A stretch of 64,000 bases of DNA, taken from the NCBI GenBank assembly GCA_903908285.1, contig CAIVRH010000012.1, forward strand, positions 1 to 64,000. Direction: 5' to 3'. Source of the stretch: an uncultured candidate division Zixibacteria bacterium (GTDB taxonomy: Bacteria; Zixibacteria; MSB-5A5; SM1-73). Of this stretch, positions 50,643-59,022 are shown piece by piece (position 1 is the stretch's first letter; each line of letters begins with the position of its first letter). A program made the position numbers and the translations under genes. The notes under the pieces were generated by a model that was not told the DNA's origin, did no database searches, and saw only the letters and a program-made list of their open reading frames with translations.

Positions 50643-53600
50643 CTAACCACAGCACCCCGAAGGCACCAGACCGTTTTTGAATAAATAATTTATCAGAAAA
50701 ACCACATCCCCTATGTCTACGTTACAGTCACCGCTGGCATCCCCGGCTGCTTTGGGATTAGGAACAGTGCCAAGCTTGAAAAGATAGTTGATCAGGTAAA
50801 CCACATCCCCCACATCCACTACCTTGTCCCCGTTCGCATCCCCACACTTAAAATCGGTTATGGCGAAAAAGTTGTCGCTGGTGTCGAAAGGAACACCGTT
50901 GTCCACATCCGATATCTTCACCTTACAGCTGTTCGAAGGGGTGTTGGGAACCTGAGGCAGAGTAAATACCCCGCTGTTGGCAGCGGAATTGTCGAGGGTT
51001 ATCCAGCTGGATCCGGCATCGGTGGTATATTCGATCTTCACATTATGGTCAAAGGAGATCGATTCCCAGAGAATGTCGGCGCTGTCACCCACAAACCAAT
51101 TCTCTCCTCCATTCGGTGAAACCAGATTAATCGTGGGCAAAGGAGCTTTCAGCCAATTCAATACCCGCTGCATGACCAACTGGGACCGGCTCAGCCAATG
51201 TCCGTGATAATAGTTCCCTCCCGAATTTATCGCCTCAAATCCGAATCCGAAAACCACCACCTTGAAAAAATCACCCCCGTATTTGGAGCCGGCGACCGAA
51301 TCGGTCCGGGCAAACAAAGTCTTGGCGTAATAAAGAACCGTGTCAGACTCAGAATCGGGTACCAAGTTGTCCATGCTGGTTTGGTTGTTCGCTCCCGGCG
51401 TGCTCTCCGGATATATCCATAACGTATCCCCCACCTCATCCCCGGGATATCCTCCCACCAGATGCCGGGAATTGGTCCCGTTGTACCCCACGTGCAAATA
51501 CTGCCTCAAAAACAGAGTGTCCTCGGGATCGGAGGAGGCGGATAATGCCTCCACCGCATCCTGGCTGGTTAAGAATAACCTGCCACCACGGTCCAAGTAG
51601 CTCATCAGGCTCTCCACGTCTGCCTCAGAGAAAACAGAAGTCCGATGATTTCCGGTGAACCAAATTAAAATCTCATAATCAGAAAAATGGTATGAAGTAT
51701 CAGGATGACTCACCCTGTCCCATGTGTTATAACCTGCCTTTAGGGAATCAAGGACATTGGTGAAGTAGCTTTCAATATTGGAGACTGAATCCGTTCCCTG
51801 ATCGTCATCAACTAAAAGTATAGTGGACTTCCCTACCCATGCATCTTTTACTAAGTAAGTGCTATCATCACCACTATTCCCCGTGATATGCAGAGTGAAG
51901 TGTACCAGCGTCACGCGTAAATCCTCCGTCACGTAGAATTCCATGGGATCAGCAGAATTATCTGCCGAGCCTCCAGTGGAGAGATTGCCCAAATATGAAT
52001 AATTGTCGTTAAATACAATACCGGGATCATCCACGGTGGCGGTAACGGAAATCCCGTTAAGAGGTTTCCACTGATTGCTTAGGGTGAAATAAATCTTTAC
52101 CGTTTCGCTTCCTTCCGGTCTGCCATTACCATTGCCGCCAGCTGCGTCGTCGAAGGTAAATGGATTTAAGAACAGAGATGGAGCTACTCTTATAGTGTCT
52201 TGAAAGGGTATGCAATTCTGAGCGGTGACAGTAATCAGCAGATTTCCTGCAGCGAAAGGACTGATGGACAAATGAACCCAACCGTCGGACAGAGTAGACC
52301 CTTGAACATAGACCTCGTTCCCTTTGTTCAAACAAACTAAAGCCCCTACCTTGGGTGAACCGTCCACCGCCACGTAAACATCCACCGTTTGGGATTGCAT
52401 CAAAACGCTATCCGGATATGTTACTGCCAGAACCGATGGAGAGGCGGTATAGATAGGCATCTCCGGCTCACCTAAGAGATTGAAAGTCCATTCACAATGC
52501 TTCTCGACTGCCGATGAAGTGGAAAAATAATGCTTGGCGTCTGCCAGGGTTTGACCCAGGTGATATTTGTTGCGGCTGAATAGCGACACCCACCACTGCT
52601 TGTCCAGCGCGCTGGATAAGGCGTATGGATTACCGGGACTATAGAAACCATCCCGAGTGTTGCCCGTGAAAGCCACCCCTCCTCGGTTAGCGTTGTAAGT
52701 GACAAAATGTTCAGCAATGCATTCCGTGCCATCCATATGATTGGGGAGACAACCCACGGAGACGATAATAGACGTTTGATCGACGTTGGTAAGAGCATCT
52801 ACATCGTAATCGTAAAGACACCAACCATGGTTATAATCACCGGTGCACATGACATTTGTGTTGGAATGGTCGGCATGATTCACCAGGTGTTGACCTTGAT
52901 TCAGATAATAGATAACACTGTCTCTATGGTTCCCGCCATAGCTATCGTATACTTTATTCACGTTGAAGTAGGAAGGAACAGGAATAGAAGTGCAGATATT
53001 TTCCTTCAGCAATTGAGTGGGGGTAGAGGCATCCAAATCCATCCCTATAAACAAAGCATCCAGAAGATAATCTGTAAGGGGAGGATCTTTTTCGTATTTT
53101 AAGACTTTATTTACGAAGATAGTAACCTCGTTGGTGCTTCCCACCGGAACCCTTCCCACGAAAACCTCATTGGTCCAGTCATTGTCGTAGTCAGAGTAGT
53201 ATTCATCGCCGGGAGGGTTTTCATCACTGTAGTAGTTTCTGTAGCAAAATGGGACAGTTTCATCCTCTCCACCTAAAAGAAAATAGGTAGTGCCCCAGTT
53301 AGCTGCGGCATCGATGATAAAAGAGCGTACTTTCTGGGTATCTGCTCCCGTATAGTTGTCGTATATCCAAGAAATGTCAATGACCGTATCCTTTACCCCT
53401 TTCTGGGTATGCCAATCGACCAAAGGCTGAAAGGAAGAAGCGTAAGTAGAAGAGGTGATTATAACATGGGGAAAAGGTCCTCCCGGTGGTAACAGGGTGG
53501 TGCTCAATTTAAAACTGCTGACCAATTGAACCGCTTCAGGATTGCCCACCATTTCCTTAGCCGTCTGCTCGTAAGTTCTCCTGCCATCTTCCGAGATATT

Positions 53601-54224
53601 AGGCGAAAGATAATCCCCACATTCATATCCACTACTTCCGTTAATTTCGAATGTGATGGATGTGCAATAGGTAAGTTGTTTTTGGCTGGGGACGTATCGA
53701 AGTGGGAAAATCTCCACTTCCGCCATGCTCTGACCGGCCAGATCGGTTTGGTTGATAAACCTAACCAATTCTGAAGGATAGGGCTGGGATGAGGTATAAG
53801 TCTGGTTGTCCGGTTGGACAAAATTTGCATCCACATCTGAATTTCCGATTTTCATCGGCGGCTGAGAAGGGAAAATATTATATTCACCGGAGATTTCTTC
53901 TTCGGTTGTATTTACCACCTGCACACTTATTACCGCCATTCCCGCAGGCAGCGCTATTTTCAACTCCTTTGATGGTAACATCGGTTTTCCAAGTTCGGTG
54001 AGAAAGCCACCGTCCTTCAAGTTTACCATGTCATATCCCATCAGTTTGTCAAATGATAGATCGTCTCGAGTGAAATGAACGGTATACCGTACAGAAAAGG
54101 CCTCCTTGTTATCGGCGGCATATGCTTGTGCCTGGGCGGCACAAACGGGTACCAACATGTAAACTGAAAACAATACTACCGATACTGCAATCAACCATGC
54201 AATAAATGATTTGGATCTAATCAT
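50643..54224 (-). CDS. Secreted C25 (gingipain-family) cysteine peptidase with dockerin
   Basis: This 1193-residue protein has a signal peptide (about 1-32) and a propeptide-like region to about 240. The C25 catalytic domain has His450 in LVNHADHSN and Cys492 in VSVGCLPN. Beta domains follow, then the shared LLVDDDQG module (about 810-1025), a PNGGE domain and a dockerin pair (VVDVGDVVYLINYLFK, NVDIGDVVFLINYLFK), ending SGCCG. AAGGAG precedes the ATG. Its last 350 codons nearly match the C1 gene at 46245, while its N-terminal half relates to the C25 protein at 6508, so it is a chimera of modules. Substrate specificity is unknown. Confidence 0.93.
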   Translation of the reverse strand: MIRSKSFIAWLIAVSVVLFSVYMLVPVCAAQAQAYAADNKEAFSVRYTVHFTRDDLSFDKLMGYDMVNLKDGGFLTELGKPMLPSKELKIALPAGMAVISVQVVNTTEEEISGEYNIFPSQPPMKIGNSDVDANFVQPDNQTYTSSQPYPSELVRFINQTDLAGQSMAEVEIFPLRYVPSQKQLTYCTSITFEINGSSGYECGDYLSPNISEDGRRTYEQTAKEMVGNPEAVQLVSSFKLSTTLLPPGGPFPHVIITSSTYASSFQPLVDWHTQKGVKDTVIDISWIYDNYTGADTQKVRSFIIDAAANWGTTYFLLGGEDETVPFCYRNYYSDENPPGDEYYSDYDNDWTNEVFVGRVPVGSTNEVTIFVNKVLKYEKDPPLTDYLLDALFIGMDLDASTPTQLLKENICTSIPVPSYFNVNKVYDSYGGNHRDSVIYYLNQGQHLVNHADHSNTNVMCTGDYNHGWCLYDYDVDALTNVDQTSIIVSVGCLPNHMDGTECIAEHFVTYNANRGGVAFTGNTRDGFYSPGNPYALSSALDKQWWVSLFSRNKYHLGQTLADAKHYFSTSSAVEKHCEWTFNLLGEPEMPIYTASPSVLAVTYPDSVLMQSQTVDVYVAVDGSPKVGALVCLNKGNEVYVQGSTLSDGWVHLSISPFAAGNLLITVTAQNCIPFQDTIRVAPSLFLNPFTFDDAAGGNGNGRPEGSETVKIYFTLSNQWKPLNGISVTATVDDPGIVFNDNYSYLGNLSTGGSADNSADPMEFYVTEDLRVTLVHFTLHITGNSGDDSTYLVKDAWVGKSTILLVDDDQGTDSVSNIESYFTNVLDSLKAGYNTWDRVSHPDTSYHFSDYEILIWFTGNHRTSVFSEADVESLMSYLDRGGRLFLTSQDAVEALSASSDPEDTLFLRQYLHVGYNGTNSRHLVGGYPGDEVGDTLWIYPESTPGANNQTSMDNLVPDSESDTVLYYAKTLFARTDSVAGSKYGGDFFKVVVFGFGFEAINSGGNYYHGHWLSRSQLVMQRVLNWLKAPLPTINLVSPNGGENWFVGDSADILWESISFDHNVKIEYTTDAGSSWITLDNSAANSGVFTLPQVPNTPSNSCKVKISDVDNGVPFDTSDNFFAITDFKCGDANGDKVVDVGDVVYLINYLFKLGTVPNPKAAGDASGDCNVDIGDVVFLINYLFKNGLVPSGCCG

Positions 54225-54403
54225 TTTGCTCTCCTTATAGGTTGGATTGTTGAATTAAAAAAAAGAAAGGAATTTGCATTTCGACATGGGAAACTTCTTT
54301 CAAATAATAAGCAGCCCTAAATCATACGGCAAATCTTCCATTATTAATTAAGCAGAATTTCCTAATTTGTCAACCTAAATCTAAACAATAGATTCATATC
54401 TAT
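54225..54403. other. Promoter region of the second C25 gene
   Basis: AT-rich spacer upstream of the minus-strand gene; I cannot assign promoter boxes. Confidence 0.35.
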
Positions 54404-54606
54404 CTGTCGGCAAAAGAAGCGGAATCCTGATCGGTTACACTTTACCTGATAACATTTTATCGGCTCAAGATTTTGGATGAATAAAACTCCTGCAAACAAT
54501 TTCCCAAAAAAGGAATAAACCTCGTTCTCCTGTTTGACTCCATTAGGAGTAACAATGTATAAACACTCCTATTTATGGTTTGCTTAAAACTGCAAAAATC
54601 TTTGAT
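54404..54606. other. Conserved non-coding block B (matches 48945-49146)
   Basis: It has the same ordered landmarks as block A, including CTGTCGGCA, AACTCCTGCA and an AGGAGT/ACTCCT hairpin followed by ATTTAT. No conserved reading frame is seen. Confidence 0.75.
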
Positions 54607-54613
54607 TTCTTTC

Positions 54614-54662
54614 GTCCGCCGGTATGAACCGTCTGGTACATACCGCCGTCCGTCGACCGCCT
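54614..54662. repeat. Heptanucleotide array, GTCCGCC/ACCGCCG type
   Basis: GTCCGCC, GGTATGA, ACCGTCT, GGTACAT, ACCGCCG, TCCGTCG and ACCGCCT step by 7 bp. The unit resembles those inside the 123-bp repeat at the window start and the array at 62107. Confidence 0.7.
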
Positions 54663-54853
54663 CTTAAAAGCAAAGTACAGCCGACTATGGACGGTGGATA
54701 TAGCAAGGAAAAAGTAATTCTTTTCTTGACAGAATTGTGATTCTCTCCATATCTTACAGCTGTCATATAGAAGCAGAGTTTAAGGGGATAGAAAAGGCAA
54801 ATATTGGATTAGCTGATGCTTCCAATATGAGGATAGAAATTCTGGGAGGGTAA

Positions 54854-55366
54854 ATGCCAAACATTGTGCCAGTTGAAAGAATAGAGAATAGGATATTTCG
54901 GCTTAGAGGCAAGAGAGTAATGCTGGATAGGGATTTGGCGGAGTTATATAGCGTATCCACCAAGGTTCTAAACCAGGCAGTGAAGAGGAATTTGAAAAGG
55001 TTTCCTGAAGATTTCATGTTCAAACTGACTACTGTCGAGAAGCGCGAGGTGGTCACAAATTGTGACCACCTGAAAGTTCTGAAGTTTTCCCCACAGTTGC
55101 CTTACGCTTTTACCGAACAGGGTGTGGCAATGCTTTCCAGCGTTTTGGGCAGTGAAAGAGCCATCATGGTGAATATTCAAATCATGCGAGCCTTCATTAA
55201 CTTGCGAAGAATTGGCTTGACTTATGTTGAATTGAGACACAAGATCGATTCTATGGAGAAGAAATACGACGGTCAGTTTATGGTTGTCTTCAGGGCGTTA
55301 AAGGAATTATTAGAGCCGCCGCCAGTGGGAGAAAAAAGAAAGAATATAGGATTCCATAAAGATTGA
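54854..55366 (+). CDS. ORF6N domain protein (KilA-N/phage regulator type)
   Basis: This 170-residue protein begins with an ORF6N domain (about 6-100: VERIENRIFRLRGKRVMLDRDLAELY, VSTKVLNQAVKRNLKRFPEDFMFKLT, YAFTEQGVAMLSSVL), found in phage antirepressors and chromosomal relatives. The C-terminal region (about 105-165) is helical (RRIGLTYVELRHKIDSMEKKYDGQFMVVFRALKELL). DNA binding is inferred. GGGAGGG precedes the ATG. It lies at the edge of an AT-rich segment and just before a three-hairpin cluster, consistent with mobile-element origin, but no integrase is visible. Confidence 0.92.
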   Translation: MPNIVPVERIENRIFRLRGKRVMLDRDLAELYSVSTKVLNQAVKRNLKRFPEDFMFKLTTVEKREVVTNCDHLKVLKFSPQLPYAFTEQGVAMLSSVLGSERAIMVNIQIMRAFINLRRIGLTYVELRHKIDSMEKKYDGQFMVVFRALKELLEPPPVGEKRKNIGFHKD

Positions 55367-55484
55367 ACAGAGATGGGGAATCATGCATGCTCAAGGAAAA
55401 GAAGGACACTTTTTCCAGTATGCATTTAGCAAAGGTCTTGCAATGCAAGGTGATAGCTTGGGCGGATCTACCGAAAGACAAAAC

Positions 55485-55520
55485 CGTTATTGACGGATAT
55501 GGCAGTTCCCGTCAATAACG
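55485..55520. other. Hairpin 1 of 3: CGTTATTGACGG
   Basis: A perfect 12-bp inverted repeat (55485-55496 with 55509-55520) around a 12-nt loop. Confidence 0.9.
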
Positions 55521-55554
55521 AATTCTTTATTGACGTTTAAGTCAATAAAGAGTT
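55521..55554. other. Hairpin 2 of 3: AATTCTTTATTGAC
   Basis: A 14-bp stem with one G-T pair and a 6-nt loop GTTTAA, beginning at the base next to hairpin 1. Confidence 0.9.
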
Positions 55555-55557
55555 CAG

Positions 55558-55589
55558 TTATTGCAGGATACTAGCAAATCCTGCAATAA
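55558..55589. other. Hairpin 3 of 3: TTATTGCAGGAT
   Basis: A perfect 12-bp inverted repeat (55558-55569 with 55578-55589) with an 8-nt loop. TTATTG is common to all three stems. Confidence 0.9.
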
Positions 55590-56006
55590 GGACAATTGGT
55601 ATTGCATAATACGTCAATAGAAGGCATAACACAATGAATCCCTATATGTTAATGCCAGCATATCTGTCAAGCATAGTGGCTAAGCAGTTTTTAGAAACGG
55701 GGATTTTAATTATAGGAAAAGGGGAGGAAGAAGGAAGGGTTATGATAAAAGCTTGAAGCTTCAATAATCAAACTCTATCATTTGGAATCAGTGATATTCT
55801 CGAATATTATCGCATCTGGGAAAAAGGGGAAATCTATTCTTGACAGGCTAAGAGGTTACAGTATATATTATTGTTTTGATTTTACCTAATCTTAGGTGAA
55901 GGGAATGAAAGATAGGATTTTGGCGAATACTAACGACCTTAAGCGAAGAGACCATGCATCTGTAACATACTTCTTTAAATGATAGAAAAAGATAAAGGAG
56001 TTAAAT
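55590..56006. other. Intergenic, no gene seen
   Basis: AT-rich stretch between the hairpin cluster and the ABC cassette; the cassette promoter is presumably here. ACGTCAATAG at 55611 echoes the hairpin arms. Confidence 0.4.
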
Positions 56007-57209
56007 ATGACCATGTGGGGGAAAATCAAACCCGTAGTCTCAAGATTTTTGGAGAGCCGGCGTAACTTTTATTGGATTCTGGCTTTTTTGGTTGTTATTC
56101 TAGTAATAATACCTGTAATAATCCCAATTATCTACCAATTTTTTCCATCATTGCTCACAATAATCACATGGGTTACGATCAATGTGTATTTTAGAATTAC
56201 GTTTTTTATTGGAACTCTTCAGTCTATTGTCGCCGCGGTATTATTCGCTTGGGCAGCATATCTCTGGAGAGTAGAGATTCGACAAATTTTAGAACTACGA
56301 AAAATATATATACGCGCCCCAATCCAACTTGGTGTTGCCCCACTTATTGTTGCAAGATCGAGGGAGATTGGAATTTGGGAAAGGTATGGATTAAATATAG
56401 ACTTAGATTTTCGTTACTCTGGAAAAGATGCAATTAATGATCTATATGAACAAGTTAACCCTCCCGATCTTGCAGTCGCATCGGATGTTGCCTTGTGCTT
56501 ATTTCTTGGTAAGAAAGAAGACCCTAATAAAGAATTACATGTTTTACCTTTCGTTCAGATTAAAGATCATTTAAAAATTATTGTTCGTAAGGTTTCCACT
56601 GAAAATTCTAAAGAACAGAAATATTCAACGATAGGTGATCTAAAAGGTCGAAAAATCGGATACTATCCAGGAACAGTACATGAGGATTTCCTAAAAGACA
56701 TTCAAATTTTTCAGGAAGAGAATATGCAATCGATGAAAAGTGTTTTAGATTGCTATCGGGCACTAATATCTAAGGTTGTTGATGCAGTAGTCCTATGGGA
56801 ACCCCACTGGTTTGCTTTCACGGAGTTTGGAGATGTGGAAATAATAGATAAAACCGAAGGTGATCCATATGAATGGTACTTATGTTTGGTTGCTATGCAG
56901 AAATACACTCAGAGAAATGAACAAACCGCTCAGAAGATTCTTCGTTCCATGAAGGACGCTGCGAATTATTGTCAATTAGAGGAAAATAAAAAAAGAGTGA
57001 TTAGAGATTGTGCTTCTTTCTTGAATACTGAGTTCACCGGTATAAACGATAAAGGTTTGGAGATTCTTCTAGAAAAAAGACAGCATAAATTTGCCGTAGA
57101 AGATAGCATCCCGTCTTTTAGTAAAAAATTGAATAAACTAATTGGAAAAGGTGGTATAATTGGAAAAGGCGCAAGTGGTTTAACACATTCCTTATGGGAA
57201 GGACTATAA
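56007..57209 (+). CDS. Membrane-anchored NMT1/THI5-like ABC substrate-binding protein
   Basis: This 400-residue protein starts with a hydrophobic region holding two or three membrane helices (about 19-46 and 49-92). A solute-binding domain follows, of the kind seen in nitrate, sulfonate, taurine and pyrimidine-precursor transporters (IQLGVAPLIVARSREIGIWERYGLNI, PPDLAVASDVALCLFL, IGDLKGRKIGYYPGTVHEDFL, VLWEPHWFAF). Relatives usually have a cleaved signal peptide or lipid anchor, so the multi-helix anchor is unusual. AAAGGAG precedes the ATG. It overlaps or abuts the permease gene and is the first gene of a four-gene cassette. The substrate is unknown. Confidence 0.85.
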   Translation: MTMWGKIKPVVSRFLESRRNFYWILAFLVVILVIIPVIIPIIYQFFPSLLTIITWVTINVYFRITFFIGTLQSIVAAVLFAWAAYLWRVEIRQILELRKIYIRAPIQLGVAPLIVARSREIGIWERYGLNIDLDFRYSGKDAINDLYEQVNPPDLAVASDVALCLFLGKKEDPNKELHVLPFVQIKDHLKIIVRKVSTENSKEQKYSTIGDLKGRKIGYYPGTVHEDFLKDIQIFQEENMQSMKSVLDCYRALISKVVDAVVLWEPHWFAFTEFGDVEIIDKTEGDPYEWYLCLVAMQKYTQRNEQTAQKILRSMKDAANYCQLEENKKRVIRDCASFLNTEFTGINDKGLEILLEKRQHKFAVEDSIPSFSKKLNKLIGKGGIIGKGASGLTHSLWEGL

Positions 57210-58042
57210 CATTGGAAAGGGAATATCCAAACCTACATAAGAGTGTTCACACGATTGATAATATGTTGAAACAAGCTTTCCCACGCCTGATAATTCCTGT
57301 GTCTATTGTTGTTACATGGGAAGTACTTTATCAGTTTGGTTTAGTGAACGAAGCCACATTATCCACACCATCTCTTATTCTACTTGAATTTGTGAAACTT
57401 ATTAGAAGCGGTGAGTTGCTGGTACATGCATGGCACTCTTTATATTTGATTATTTTAGCATTCTTTCTATCTTGTCTTGCTGCTATTCCGTTAGGAATTG
57501 CAATGGGTGCAAAAGATATATTTTTCAATCTATTCGATCCTCTAATCGAATTGATTCGACCTATCCCACCTCTGGCTCTTTTACCTTTAGCGATTGTTTG
57601 GTTAGGCATTGGAGTATCGGAGAAGCTGTTTATTTTAATCATTGGGACATTTCCACCGATAGTAATCAATTCGTATCATGGAGTAAGAAGCACAGAACGT
57701 GTGCTTATCCAGGCAGCGAGATCGATGGGCGCATCGGATAGAGATATTTTATATAAAGTTTTGTTTCCAAGCGCCTTACCCAACATATTTGTAGGTATGC
57801 AGATTGCTATCGGCTTTGCTTTCACAGTTATCGTGGCCGCAGAATTGGTAGCAACACAAAATGGTTTAGGTTATCTTCTAACCATAGGTTGGAGAACATA
57901 CAACCTAGAGATGATTTTTGTCTCAATTATTATGATCGGGTTACTCGCATATCTGATGGAACTCATTTTAAGGTATGTGAGAAAAAAAGTTATCAAGTGG
58001 CAGACAGTTAATGATAGTCCTCTAAAAACTTTTAGGAGATGA
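57194..58042 (+). CDS. ABC transporter permease (SsuC/TauC family)
   Basis: This permease of up to 282 residues has about six membrane helices and the EAA loop (ERVLIQAARSMGASDRDILYKVLFPSALPNIFVGMQIAIG) that docks on the ATPase. It belongs to the NitT/TauT-type importer group. The ATG at 57194 overlaps the previous gene by 16 bp, but a TTG at 57212 with GGAAGGA 8 bp upstream is an equally good or better start. It is followed after 4 bp by the lipoprotein binding-protein gene. The substrate is unknown. Confidence 0.92.
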   Translation: MGRTITLEREYPNLHKSVHTIDNMLKQAFPRLIIPVSIVVTWEVLYQFGLVNEATLSTPSLILLEFVKLIRSGELLVHAWHSLYLIILAFFLSCLAAIPLGIAMGAKDIFFNLFDPLIELIRPIPPLALLPLAIVWLGIGVSEKLFILIIGTFPPIVINSYHGVRSTERVLIQAARSMGASDRDILYKVLFPSALPNIFVGMQIAIGFAFTVIVAAELVATQNGLGYLLTIGWRTYNLEMIFVSIIMIGLLAYLMELILRYVRKKVIKWQTVNDSPLKTFRR

Positions 58043-58046
58043 AACA

Positions 58047-58997
58047 ATGCGAAACAAAATTATTATTACTTCAGCGATTGTACTGTGCTGTTTGTTCGGT
58101 TTGATAGGATGTTCAAAACCACAGCCTTCGACACTCAAGCTTGGTTACTTGCCTATTGCCGAATGCACACCTTTGTTCGTTGGAAAAACTGAGAATATCT
58201 TTGAGAAGCATGGTCTCAATGTGGAATTAACGGAGTTTGATGCGGGTCCCACAGTTATTGCGGCGTCATTAGGAGGAAGTCTAGATGGTGGGCTTTCCGG
58301 TGTAACCCCAATCTTTTTTGCAATAGATAAAGGTAAGCCAATCAAAATGGTAAACGATGGTGGGCATGTTGTACCTGCTGAACATCCTTATGTTGGAATA
58401 GTAGTAGCTGTGAATTCAACCATCAAGTCGATCCAGGAGTTGAGGAACAAAACAATTGCTGTGAACGGATTGAAGACAATAGAAGATGCTTTGTTGCGAG
58501 TTGCATTGAGAAAGGCGAACATCGGAGACAGTGCTAACGTTGTGACGTTGCCTCATCCCAATATGGTGCCAGCTTTAGAACGAGGAACGATAGATGCCAG
58601 TATGGCAATCGAGCCATATATTGCGATGGGACTCAGTAAAGGACAGATTAAGGTTATTGTCGGTTCAGAGGATTTGATACCATCATTCCAGATTTCTGCA
58701 ATTTTCTTTACCGACAACTTCATCAAAAATCACTCTGATCTGATCGATAAGTTCACCGTTGCATACAATGAAGCGATCGATTCGATAAATGCTAATCCCG
58801 TCCGAGCAAAAGAAATTGTAGCAGAATGGACGAAAACCCCTTTAGAAACAGCCAAGGCAATAACTCTACCTGGCTGGTCAAAGGAATTAAATACTGAAGG
58901 TGTAAAAGAAGCTCAGAGTGCAATGGTTGAAAACAAAATATTGGAACGTGCGGTAGAGATTGATCAATTTATTTACAAAGTTGGTATGACAAAATAA
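58047..58997 (+). CDS. NMT1/SsuA-like substrate-binding lipoprotein
   Basis: This 316-residue protein has a lipoprotein signal peptide (LFGLIGCSKPQ, lipidated Cys near residue 22) and an NMT1-type solute-binding fold (LKLGYLPIAECTPLFVGKTENIFEKHGLNVEL, SLDGGLSGVTP, IQELRNKTIAVNGL, SMAIEPYIAMG). It is a second binding protein in the cassette, distinct from the membrane-anchored one at 56007. AGGAG lies just before the ATG. It should deliver ligand to the permease encoded 4 bp upstream; the ligand may be a nitrogen- or sulfur-containing anion. Confidence 0.93.
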   Translation: MRNKIIITSAIVLCCLFGLIGCSKPQPSTLKLGYLPIAECTPLFVGKTENIFEKHGLNVELTEFDAGPTVIAASLGGSLDGGLSGVTPIFFAIDKGKPIKMVNDGGHVVPAEHPYVGIVVAVNSTIKSIQELRNKTIAVNGLKTIEDALLRVALRKANIGDSANVVTLPHPNMVPALERGTIDASMAIEPYIAMGLSKGQIKVIVGSEDLIPSFQISAIFFTDNFIKNHSDLIDKFTVAYNEAIDSINANPVRAKEIVAEWTKTPLETAKAITLPGWSKELNTEGVKEAQSAMVENKILERAVEIDQFIYKVGMTK

Positions 58998-59022
58998 ATT
59001 CACGAACAAGACTTCCATTACC

